Source: Bacteroidia bacterium
Lineage (GTDB): Bacteria; Bacteroidota; Bacteroidia; Flavobacteriales_D; Crocinitomicaceae
Assembly (NCBI GenBank): GCA_030426825.1
Contig: JAUHXX010000006.1
Location: forward strand, 1 to 33,339
Direction of reading: 5' to 3'
Length of the DNA: 33,339 nt
The notes beneath the pieces are model-generated. The model had not been told where the DNA came from, searched no databases, and worked only from the letters and a program-made list of their open reading frames with translations. Both the position numbers and the translations under genes were made by a program. Position 1 is the stretch's first letter, and each line of letters opens with the position of its first letter. This document shows positions 16,491-23,131 of the stretch, one piece after another.

Positions 16491-17510
16491 ATGAAAACGC
16501 TTCTCTTTTTAATGACTTTAGTTCTTTTGGGATTTACTTCTTGCCATACGGCTAACTTCAACAACTTCAATAAAAAGAAGTTCACGAATTTAAAACCAAT
16601 TTCGACCACATACCCAGATCAAGATACCCCAGTTCAAACTCATTCATCAGCGTTTTCGGATAGTAAGTCGCCCCAGAAGGTAAATTTCAAAGATGACCTA
16701 GATAGGCTAACAGAGAATGACCCCAAGATATTGGAGATTAAAAAGGCGATTAAAAATGGGACTAAAATTTTCATTAAAAACGACACCACTTATTATCAAG
16801 TAAATGATCCATTCTATGATGGTTTTTCCGAGAATTTAATTGGACGATTAGAAAAGTCTGAAAAACCAGAGAATGAGGATTTTTTAGAAGTAAAAGTTAG
16901 CAATTTTAAAGAAAACAAAGCTGGATTCACTGAAATTAGCACTAATGACATTATCTCAGCTAAAACTGTTATCGGTTTTGATAATTTAAAAGTTGGTGCG
17001 GAGGAGGCACATGTTACTGAGCCTGAAGAATCAAGACAATTCGATCAAAATGAAAAAGCGAATTGGAAAGAAACCTACAAGTCTAGAGTAAGAAAAGTTA
17101 AAATTCACAGTCTCGATTCAAACCCAGAGGCCGCAGTGCATGATTCAGATTCTTTTAAGAAAGGTAGAAAACAGTTTCTTTTGACTATGCTTGTTTTCCT
17201 CCCTTTAGCCGCAATATTTTTGTTGCTGGGAATATTTGCAAATTTTGCTTTCATTTTTTTAGGTGCGGCATTATTAATTATTACCTACAGTGTAGGCTGT
17301 GTTTCAGCGTTCAATTTTAGACTGTATATTGACGAGTGCAAATTGGCAGGAGTTAAACCAAAGCCAGGTGTGCAACTAATGCGCGTAATTCTTTGGTTTG
17401 GAATTTTTGTGATGTCTTTTTTAACTTATTTTGCTCTAGCAGGACTGATATTGATACTCATTGCAAAATTTTCTAAGAAACGATTCAGATTAAAAATGGA
17501 AAATCAATAG
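16491..17510 (+). CDS. Lipoprotein-signal membrane protein, tandem paralog 1
   Basis: Not recognised as a named family. The 339-aa product starts with a lipoprotein signal 'MKTLLFLMTLVLLGFTSC' (predicted lipidated Cys18), followed by 'NFNNFNKKKFTNLKPI', which is identical in the next gene. A soluble segment (about 40-220) holds the shared block 'FKDDLDRLTENDPKI', then 'FYDG' and 'TEISTND'. The C-terminal third has two hydrophobic segments (about 228-275) and a further long one (about 298-330), ending basic. An N-terminal lipid anchor plus C-terminal membrane helices would place the middle domain in the periplasm at the inner membrane; this topology is inferred. The next gene is a paralog in the same orientation. 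Confidence 0.8.
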   Translation: MKTLLFLMTLVLLGFTSCHTANFNNFNKKKFTNLKPISTTYPDQDTPVQTHSSAFSDSKSPQKVNFKDDLDRLTENDPKILEIKKAIKNGTKIFIKNDTTYYQVNDPFYDGFSENLIGRLEKSEKPENEDFLEVKVSNFKENKAGFTEISTNDIISAKTVIGFDNLKVGAEEAHVTEPEESRQFDQNEKANWKETYKSRVRKVKIHSLDSNPEAAVHDSDSFKKGRKQFLLTMLVFLPLAAIFLLLGIFANFAFIFLGAALLIITYSVGCVSAFNFRLYIDECKLAGVKPKPGVQLMRVILWFGIFVMSFLTYFALAGLILILIAKFSKKRFRLKMENQ

Positions 17511-17521
17511 ATTGACCTAGA

Positions 17522-17538
17522 TTTGCGGAAATCGCAAA
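17522..17538. promoter_or_regulatory. Inverted repeat upstream of paralog 2 (copy B)
   Basis: TTTGCG-GAAAT-CGCAAA, the counterpart of 16391-16407, 11 nt after the paralog 1 stop and exactly 50 nt upstream of the -7 box at 17589. Arms are conserved between copies, the centre is not. Confidence 0.5.
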
Positions 17539-17588
17539 CAACAATTCGTGCTTGCTCAATTCAATTACTTCAAGGTGAATCAATGCCC

Positions 17589-17596
17589 TAAATTTG
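17589..17596 (+). promoter_or_regulatory. -7 promoter element of paralog 2
   Basis: TAAATTTG, full match to TAnnTTTG, 26 nt before the ATG; counterpart of the box at 16458. Confidence 0.55.
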
Positions 17597-17622
17597 GTCT
17601 GTAAACATGTAAAACAGACAAA

Positions 17623-18585
17623 ATGAAAACGTTTATAATTTCACTCGCAATAATGGCATTAGGGTTTACCTCGTGTCAAACAGCAAATTTTAACAATTTC
17701 AATAAAAAGAAGTTCACGAATTTGAAGCCAATTGAAGCCACATATCCAGAGCAGGAGCGTGAGGTTTCTGGACAGTCGTTAGCGCTAACAGAAAATAATT
17801 CAGAGTTGAATAAGAATTTCAAGGATGATTTGGATCGCTTAACTGAAAACGATCCTAAAATAATCGCAATTCAAAAAGCAATAAAAAGTAAAACACCAAT
17901 TGTTATAAAAGATGGTGATGTCATTTATGAAGTTAAAAAGCCATTTTATGATGGCATTGCTAGAAGTCTGATTGGAGACTTAGTTGAGTTGGATGAAGTT
18001 CCAAATGAAGAGTATTTAGAATTAAGTGTTGATGGTGTTAAAGAGAGTAGATACGGACTTACAGAAATTTCAACAAATGATGTGAAATTCTATCAAACCA
18101 AATCCGGTTTGATAGAAAAAGTAGAAGAGCCAGTTGAAGAAAAATCTCCAGACGAAGAAAAAATTGAAAAGGAGAAGATTGAAAAAGAACCTGTAAAACA
18201 GATGGATTCAAAACCTATTTTGATGGAAAGAATGACAGATGAAGAAGCTGAATCAATTCCCCATACCAAAAATGCGCGGAATACTTTTTTTTCTGGTTTA
18301 GTAGCTGTAGTTGCAATGTTTTTAACCGTTGCAATAACTGTAGTCTTATCTAGTCCTTGGCTGTTGATTGGAACCGCAGTCCTGTTTTTAATTGCCTTTA
18401 TTCTCATGTGCGTTTCTCTAAGTCAATCAAAAAAATTGGCTCGTGAAACTAAAAAAAGAAATAAAAAGATGAATCGAAAAGCTAGCCATGTAAGAGGTGC
18501 GACAAGAGTGTTTTTCATATTAGGACTTGCAGTTTTTGGAATCGGATTGTTGATAGGACTGGCGGTATTGCTTTATGCATTTTAA
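17623..18585 (+). CDS. Lipoprotein-signal membrane protein, tandem paralog 2
   Basis: A 320-aa paralog of the preceding gene and not a named family. It has the same lipoprotein signal form ('MKTFIISLAIMALGFTSC'), the identical 'NFNNFNKKKFTNLKPI' after the Cys, and the shared 'LTENDPKI', 'FYDG' and 'TEISTND' words. It differs by a highly charged stretch of Glu/Lys repeats around 155-185 ('EKIEKEKIEKEPVKQ') and by diverged C-terminal membrane segments (about 222-265 and 292-318). N-terminal identity with divergence of the membrane region suggests the duplicates have begun to specialise. It has its own promoter and inverted repeat, so it can be expressed separately from paralog 1. Confidence 0.8.
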   Translation: MKTFIISLAIMALGFTSCQTANFNNFNKKKFTNLKPIEATYPEQEREVSGQSLALTENNSELNKNFKDDLDRLTENDPKIIAIQKAIKSKTPIVIKDGDVIYEVKKPFYDGIARSLIGDLVELDEVPNEEYLELSVDGVKESRYGLTEISTNDVKFYQTKSGLIEKVEEPVEEKSPDEEKIEKEKIEKEPVKQMDSKPILMERMTDEEAESIPHTKNARNTFFSGLVAVVAMFLTVAITVVLSSPWLLIGTAVLFLIAFILMCVSLSQSKKLARETKKRNKKMNRKASHVRGATRVFFILGLAVFGIGLLIGLAVLLYAF

Positions 18586-18605
18586 CCCACCTAAACCGTA
18601 TTAAA

Positions 18606-18636
18606 TTGTGGGTCAAGCATTTTGGCCTACTTTTTG
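18606..18636 (+). promoter_or_regulatory. Probable promoter of the LVIVD lipoprotein gene
   Basis: TTG at 18606-18608, a 19-nt spacer, then TACTTTTTG at 18628-18636, which is TAnnTTTG with one extra T. An inverted repeat TTaACCCAC/GTGGGTcAA (18582-18616) overlaps the -33 region and could be an operator or a weak terminator of the preceding gene. Confidence 0.45.
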
Positions 18637-18668
18637 CATTTGATTCGTGAAACCAAACCTCACGAATT

Positions 18669-19928
18669 ATGAATAAACTAGTACTCTTTTTAGGCGCAGC
18701 TATCATGTTGGTGTCCCTAAACTCTTGCAAAAAATATAAAAATAAAGAAGTCTATGCGAATGTACCCGTGTACATGAGCTACTCTGATTTTAGAAGTTCA
18801 TTTGAATATTATGACGGAATGCATCCTATGACAGCTCCCGGAAATATCTTTATTCATAATGACATCATTTTTATTTCTGATGAAGACAAAGGCATTCATA
18901 TTGTTAACAATTCAAACAAATCCGCACCTTATTTTATTGGGTTTATGAATATTCCTGGGAATACGCAAATAGCTGTGAAAAACAATATTTTATATGCGAA
19001 CAGCTTTATTGATTTACTGACAATTGATATCTCAAATATTCAGGATCCGAAATTGGTGAACCGCATGTATGACGTGTTCTCATATTGTACGCCAGCAATT
19101 AATGACGAATATCCAACGGCTGATATCAATAAAGAAAATGGAGTTGTTATTGCATGGGAAATTGAAAAAACAAAGGATGTTTCAGGTTTTGGGGCTAAAC
19201 TCTTTGCTAAAGATTGTGCTGAGTGCGAAAAAGAAGAAATTCAAACAAAATCAGCTTCTTCAATTCGAGTAAATTTAGCCGGTTCAAGAAGCCAGTTTGC
19301 AATTATTGATAATTACTTATATGCTATCGATAAAGGGAGCATTAAGTCCTTCAATGTTTCGAATTCAACAAGTCCGATTTTTGGTCATGAAAAGAAAACT
19401 TGGGATGAGCCCGAAACTCTTTTCCCAGAAGGTGATTATTTGTTTGTTGGAACAACAACAGGTATGAAAATTTATGATGCTGGTGCAGATAGAGATAATC
19501 CAAATTTTGTTTCTGAAATAGAGCATGTTGAATCATGTGATCCAGTTGTTGTTCAAGGAAACTATGCTTATTTAACGCTCAGAACCGGAAGCGATTGTGG
19601 CGGAATTGATGATGAATTACAAGTCATTGATATCGGAAATTTAAAGTTCCCAAAGTTGAAAGAACAATTTGATATGACAGACCCATATGGTTTGGCTGTT
19701 GACGGAAACTTACTATTTGTTTGTGATGGATCAGATGGATTAAAAGTATTTGACAATTCAAATCCGCTAGATTGTGGAGACAACTTGATGTATCACTTTC
19801 CAGCTGTACAAACTTCAGATATTATACTCAATAACGGAGCTGCTATTATGATCGCAGAAGAAGGGGTTTATCAGTATGATTATACAAACCCTAGCAATTT
19901 AACAATGATTAGCTTGCTTAGTTTCTAA
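18669..19928 (+). CDS. LVIVD-repeat lipoprotein
   Basis: A 419-aa predicted lipoprotein: 'MNKLVLFLGAAIMLVSLNSC' with a lipidatable Cys20 followed by 'KKYKNKE'. The rest is a beta-propeller of LVIVD-type repeats, seen as recurring 'NIFIHNDIIFISDEDKGIHI', 'QIAVKNNILYANSFIDLLTI', 'FPEGDYLFVGTTTGMKIYDA', 'VVQGNYAYLTLR' and 'LAVDGNLLFVCDGSDGLKVF'. Such proteins are common on Bacteroidota cell surfaces, with no enzymatic function known to me. Several cysteines between the blades (e.g. 'CAECE', 'DCGG', 'DCGD') may form disulfides. It is a single-gene unit closed by a strong terminator. Confidence 0.88.
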   Translation: MNKLVLFLGAAIMLVSLNSCKKYKNKEVYANVPVYMSYSDFRSSFEYYDGMHPMTAPGNIFIHNDIIFISDEDKGIHIVNNSNKSAPYFIGFMNIPGNTQIAVKNNILYANSFIDLLTIDISNIQDPKLVNRMYDVFSYCTPAINDEYPTADINKENGVVIAWEIEKTKDVSGFGAKLFAKDCAECEKEEIQTKSASSIRVNLAGSRSQFAIIDNYLYAIDKGSIKSFNVSNSTSPIFGHEKKTWDEPETLFPEGDYLFVGTTTGMKIYDAGADRDNPNFVSEIEHVESCDPVVVQGNYAYLTLRTGSDCGGIDDELQVIDIGNLKFPKLKEQFDMTDPYGLAVDGNLLFVCDGSDGLKVFDNSNPLDCGDNLMYHFPAVQTSDIILNNGAAIMIAEEGVYQYDYTNPSNLTMISLLSF

Positions 19929-19952
19929 GTGTTAATCTTAATGGCAAAAAGG

Positions 19953-19985
19953 GGCTTCATTCTTAATTGAGTGAAGCCTTTTTTT
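19953..19985 (+). terminator. Intrinsic terminator after the LVIVD lipoprotein gene
   Basis: Stem GGCTTCATTC (19953-19962) pairs with GAGTGAAGCC (19969-19978), 10 bp including one G-T pair, loop TTAATT, followed by seven T (19979-19985). Confidence 0.88.
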
Positions 19986-20010
19986 ATTAAAAGGATATCT
20001 TTATCCATTC

Positions 20011-20427
20011 GTGACAATTGATACGAAAATATCGCATAAAGTTTTTAACTTTTTATCAGAAGAATTTGATAAAAAATATGAAAAATGTGAAAACAATGAA
20101 ACTTTAGATTCAATTCAGATATACAAAACGAAGGTTTTTATGGATAATATTGGAAGAATTAGCCGGTACTCTGATTCCGTCAAATTAAAATTAACTGAAT
20201 ACAGAAATTATAAAAGTCTAAAAGTGACCTTAGATGAAACGAAAGTGTTTTTAGTTTCTTTCTGTGGGGGAACGTTATTAACCTCAATGTTTTTTCTCTA
20301 TCATCAAAGTTTCGCCGCGATAATTCTAGGATTAGCTTTCGGAACGTATTTGTATGTAATAATTAGAAGATTGGTTAAAAAAGGGTTGATAATTTATATA
20401 GAAAAACTTATCTCTCAATCAAAATAA
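20011..20427 (+). CDS. Small two-helix membrane protein, unknown function
   Basis: A 138-aa protein with no recognised family. The first 80 residues are charged and helical; two membrane segments follow ('VFLVSFCGGTLLTSMFFLY' and 'FAAIILGLAFGTYLYVII'), then a basic C-terminus 'RRLVKKG'. The start is a GTG, the only plausible initiator before residue 44; a near -7 box (TATCTTTA, 19996-20003) lies only 7 nt upstream, which would give an almost leaderless mRNA. Its last four codons and stop overlap the decayed ketosynthase 3' end on the other strand, so its natural C-terminus may have been altered by that duplication. Codon use looks ordinary, but the gene is less certain than its neighbours. 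Confidence 0.6.
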   Translation: MTIDTKISHKVFNFLSEEFDKKYEKCENNETLDSIQIYKTKVFMDNIGRISRYSDSVKLKLTEYRNYKSLKVTLDETKVFLVSFCGGTLLTSMFFLYHQSFAAIILGLAFGTYLYVIIRRLVKKGLIIYIEKLISQSK

Positions 20428-20505
20428 ACCCATGCTGATTTCCATGATAATGTTTGTAAAGTAGTATTCTATCTGCTTTTCTTGGTACACCTTTTTTTTG
20501 GTAAG
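20408..20505 (-). pseudogene. Decayed copy of a ketosynthase-like gene 3' end
   Basis: On the minus strand this encodes 'KKGVPRKADRILLYKHYHGN' then 'QHGFILIER' and stop, matching the last residues of the intact gene at 20676-21674 ('KKGVPRKANRILIYNHYRGD', 'QHGFILIERV') at 24 of 29 positions. DNA identity is high over roughly 20414-20500 against 20685-20771 and then vanishes. No start or upstream body exists, so this is the 3' tail of a lost tandem copy or a partial duplication. The frame continues upstream into the palindromic repeat but has no homology there. Confidence 0.75.
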
Positions 20506-20511
20506 CCAGTC

Positions 20512-20649
20512 GGTTTGTTCGAGTGTTGTCATTATCGGTTCTACCGATAAGAACAATGTATCGAGAACAATTTGCTGAACTTCTAAAATGTTCTCGATAC
20601 AATCCAGATGAATTCACTTCATTCATTCACAGGATCACTCAAACAAACC
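20512..20649. repeat. Nested inverted-repeat element (MITE- or REP-like)
   Basis: Three palindromes in 138 bp. Outer arms GGTTTGTTCGAGTG (20512-20525) and CACTCAAACAAACC (20636-20649) pair at 13 of 14 positions. Inside lies a perfect hairpin TTATCGGT-TCT-ACCGATAA (20532-20550), then a perfect 13-bp inverted repeat TGTATCGAGAACA (20557-20569) and TGTTCTCGATACA (20589-20601) with 19 nt between. No coding capacity is credible. It sits between the decayed and the intact ketosynthase 3' ends. Confidence 0.7.
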
Positions 20650-20675
20650 TGAATATCGATTTTAAAGTTGGGGGA

Positions 20676-21674
20676 CTAAACGCGTTCAATCAAAATAAAC
20701 CCATGCTGATCTCCACGATAATGGTTGTAAATGAGTATTCTATTTGCTTTTCTTGGCACACCTTTTTTCAGACAGTCAGCAGGTAATTGACCGGTTTCTA
20801 ATAATTGGGCACTCATCCAGCAAGCAAAGGCACTAGACGTTGGATATTCACCCACCAAATTTTTGAATTGATAAACAGATGTCTCTGAGAATTGTGTGGC
20901 CATATCATCATACCATTCATCTGATGCTGATGGACTAGTATAACCTAAAACGAGTGCATCGATATCTTCTTTTTTCAAGTTGTTTTTGCTGAGTAGATAA
21001 TTCAGTTTTTGATGGATATCTTCTCGAGATGGATAAGTGATTTGATCAACATCTAAAATTTTGGCAATCGCATTTTTAGATTGATTATTAAGAATAAACA
21101 TAGCAGATCCTTCGCCTGCAATAACTCCATTATTATACAATCCTAATAATCGATTGATGTTGAAATTACTTTCGTCAAATTCGTCTGCGGCTCCAACTAA
21201 ATAGGTGTTGTCTGTATGCTCTTCTAATAACATTTGTGCTCCAGCTAGGGCAGATTCAAAGGATAATCCTCCGCTTACATGGGTCGAATTATAGCCTGTT
21301 CGTTTTCCCATCAAGGCTAAATTACCAGCAACTGCATTTGCAGTGCTCTGCACAAAACTCGTTGGAGTCAAGGTTCCTTCTTCGTATTGGATGATCTGAT
21401 TTAGAAATTTAAAACAATCACCAAGTCCACCGTTTGCTGTACCTAAAATAATGCCGTCCAAATTGGGATGGTCTTTCAATAATGGAAGGCCGGCTCCAAT
21501 GCCTAACTTCACAACTTTACCCATTCTTCGGAGTAATCCCAATGGAATCAACTCCATATAGTTGGGTTCAACGGCTAAGAATTTTCCTTCATTAGCTGAT
21601 AGAATTTTTCCTTGGATGAAGGAATCATCTTGTGATTGTTGAGGTGATATGCAGGTCATCTGATGGATATACAT
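20676..21674 (-). CDS. Ketosynthase-like protein lacking catalytic residues (chain-length-factor type)
   Basis: A 332-aa beta-ketoacyl-synthase-fold protein. The fold is clear ('DGIILGTANGGLGDC', 'FVQSTANAVAGNLALMGKRT', 'GEGSAMFIL'), but the Cys-His-His triad is missing: the nucleophile-elbow region reads 'STHVSGGLSFESALAG' with no Cys, the first His site reads 'VLGYTSPSASD' and the second 'LVGEYPTSSA'. Inactive partners like this are known as KS-beta or chain length factors, which heterodimerise with an active ketosynthase and set product length. It follows the active ketosynthase by 1 nt and is the last gene of the cluster operon, so pairing with that enzyme is the natural inference. Its 3' end exists in a second, decayed copy at 20408. 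Confidence 0.85.
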   Translation of the reverse strand: MYIHQMTCISPQQSQDDSFIQGKILSANEGKFLAVEPNYMELIPLGLLRRMGKVVKLGIGAGLPLLKDHPNLDGIILGTANGGLGDCFKFLNQIIQYEEGTLTPTSFVQSTANAVAGNLALMGKRTGYNSTHVSGGLSFESALAGAQMLLEEHTDNTYLVGAADEFDESNFNINRLLGLYNNGVIAGEGSAMFILNNQSKNAIAKILDVDQITYPSREDIHQKLNYLLSKNNLKKEDIDALVLGYTSPSASDEWYDDMATQFSETSVYQFKNLVGEYPTSSAFACWMSAQLLETGQLPADCLKKGVPRKANRILIYNHYRGDQHGFILIERV

Positions 21675-21675
21675 A

Positions 21676-22863
21676 TCAAACTTGACTAATGATTAATGAG
21701 CTACAATTTCCTGCAAATCCGAACGAATTGCTCAATACATGTTTGATTTCTTTTGAGCTTTGATTTGCAATTGGGCCGGGGTAGCCTTCAATGGCCTGAT
21801 CAACGTGTAAACTTTGGTACAATTCGTTGTTTTGCAAAGCAAGAATGCTGAACACTGCCTCAATTGCTCCGGCCGCACCTAAAGTATGACCTGTGTATGA
21901 TTTGGTAGAATTATAAGGAGGTAGTTCGCCTAAAGTTTCTGTGAGGCCTCGCAGCTCAGTTATGTCGTTGTTTTCTGTTGCTGTTCCGTGTGCATTCACA
22001 TAATCTATGTCTGCGCCTTTAAGCTGGGCGGTATGCAATGCTTCAGTGATACAAGCTCTGACTCCAATCGCTTCTTCAGATAAAGAAGAGGCGTGGTAAG
22101 CATCATTACTGTTTCCGTATCCTTTAATTTCAGCGTAAATGGTTTTACCGGCAGCTAAGTCTTCATTTTCTAAAACTAAATAAGCCGCGCCTTCTCCTAA
22201 ATTTAAACCTTTTCGATTCTGATCAAATGGTTGACAAATCTCGGGCGAAAATATCTGCAATGCGTTAAATCCGTTGACCGTGAATTTAGCTAGGGCATCT
22301 GTTCCGCCAACAATCATTCGTTTAGCGCGTCCAGATTTAATCAGTTTGGCACCTAACATAATGGCATTCGCAGAAGAAGAACATGCCGTGTTGATGACAT
22401 CCGTATAGCCTTTGATTTGATATTTCTTAGCAATCTTCAATAAATGAGCATTGCAGGTGTAGGCATCAATATGTTCTGAAGGATGTTCAATTGCAGTAGC
22501 ATCCTCAAACAAATGCTTGGTTTCACACATGCCCCCAACAGTTGATCCTGAAATAAAACCGGTTTCAAAGTTAGAAAGATCGTCAGCACTTAATTGGGCA
22601 TTTTGAATGGCTTCTTCAAATGCAGTGATTGCAAGTAAATCTGTTCTGCTGAGCCCCTTTTTATCCGCAAAAGAAATGTTTTCAAGTAATGCTGCATTAC
22701 TCAAATTGACTTCACCAAAAAGGTAGTTTTTTTGATAATTGGATGATAAAAACTGTGCTTTGCGAATCCCAGTTTTACCCGATTTTAATGATTGATGGTT
22801 TTCAAGTACATTGTTACCAATGGCAGATATAACTCCAATTCCAGTAACAACAACTTTACTCAT
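21676..22863 (-). CDS. Beta-ketoacyl-ACP synthase, FabF/KAS II family
   Basis: A 395-aa elongating ketosynthase that condenses malonyl-ACP with an acyl chain. The full triad is present: Cys161 in 'INTACSSSANAI', His292 in 'VNAHGTATENND' and His326 in 'SYTGHTLGAAGAIEA'. The length is slightly below primary-metabolism FabF (about 410-420), and it sits between a dedicated acyl carrier protein (1-nt overlap, TAATG) and an inactive ketosynthase partner rather than in a fab operon. It therefore most likely extends the acyl chain that DarA/DarB will condense. The substrate and chain length cannot be read from the sequence. Confidence 0.93.
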   Translation of the reverse strand: MSKVVVTGIGVISAIGNNVLENHQSLKSGKTGIRKAQFLSSNYQKNYLFGEVNLSNAALLENISFADKKGLSRTDLLAITAFEEAIQNAQLSADDLSNFETGFISGSTVGGMCETKHLFEDATAIEHPSEHIDAYTCNAHLLKIAKKYQIKGYTDVINTACSSSANAIMLGAKLIKSGRAKRMIVGGTDALAKFTVNGFNALQIFSPEICQPFDQNRKGLNLGEGAAYLVLENEDLAAGKTIYAEIKGYGNSNDAYHASSLSEEAIGVRACITEALHTAQLKGADIDYVNAHGTATENNDITELRGLTETLGELPPYNSTKSYTGHTLGAAGAIEAVFSILALQNNELYQSLHVDQAIEGYPGPIANQSSKEIKHVLSNSFGFAGNCSSLIISQV

Positions 22864-23129
22864 TATCCTTTGGTCTTATTCGCTTCGATATAGTCAGCCA
22901 TGTGATTGACGTCTACCAAAATTTTACGCCCCTCTTGAGGATTATTAATTTTAATACCGTATTCACGCTCAAGTAAAACAACCAGCTCCAGTGAATCAAT
23001 TGAGTCAAGACCTAATCCGTCTCCGAAAAGAGGGGTGTCATCACCAACGCTTTCAGGTTCTACACCCATTAAATTACAGTAATTAATGATGTGTTTTTTA
23101 ATTTCTAATTTTAATTCTTCTGAAGCCAT
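22863..23129 (-). CDS. Acyl carrier protein of the dialkylresorcinol cluster
   Basis: An 88-aa carrier protein with phosphopantetheine attachment at Ser43 in 'GLGLDSIDSLELVVLLE'. It is a four-helix ACP, slightly longer than housekeeping AcpP, with 'FGDGLGLDSID' typical of ACPs that serve dedicated ketosynthases. It overlaps the ketosynthase start by 1 nt and follows the ABC permease by 2 nt. In the Pseudomonas dar system the third gene, darC, is likewise an ACP; equating the two is inference from context. Confidence 0.93.
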   Translation of the reverse strand: MASEELKLEIKKHIINYCNLMGVEPESVGDDTPLFGDGLGLDSIDSLELVVLLEREYGIKINNPQEGRKILVDVNHMADYIEANKTKG

Positions 23130-23131
23130 TG

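Noticed and set aside
18582-18616. TTaACCCAC/GTGGGTcAA inverted repeat before the LVIVD gene as a terminator
   Set aside because: The 17-nt loop and absence of a T-run make termination unlikely; it could be an operator, but a single instance gives no support.
20408-20626. 72-codon minus-strand reading frame treated as a gene
   Set aside because: Its start lies in the palindromic repeat and only its end resembles a protein, namely the decayed ketosynthase tail; it is reported as a pseudogene fragment and a repeat instead.
20523-20786. 87-codon plus-strand frame across the repeat and the ketosynthase 3' end
   Set aside because: It crosses an intergenic palindrome and the antisense of an intact gene, with no protein-like features.
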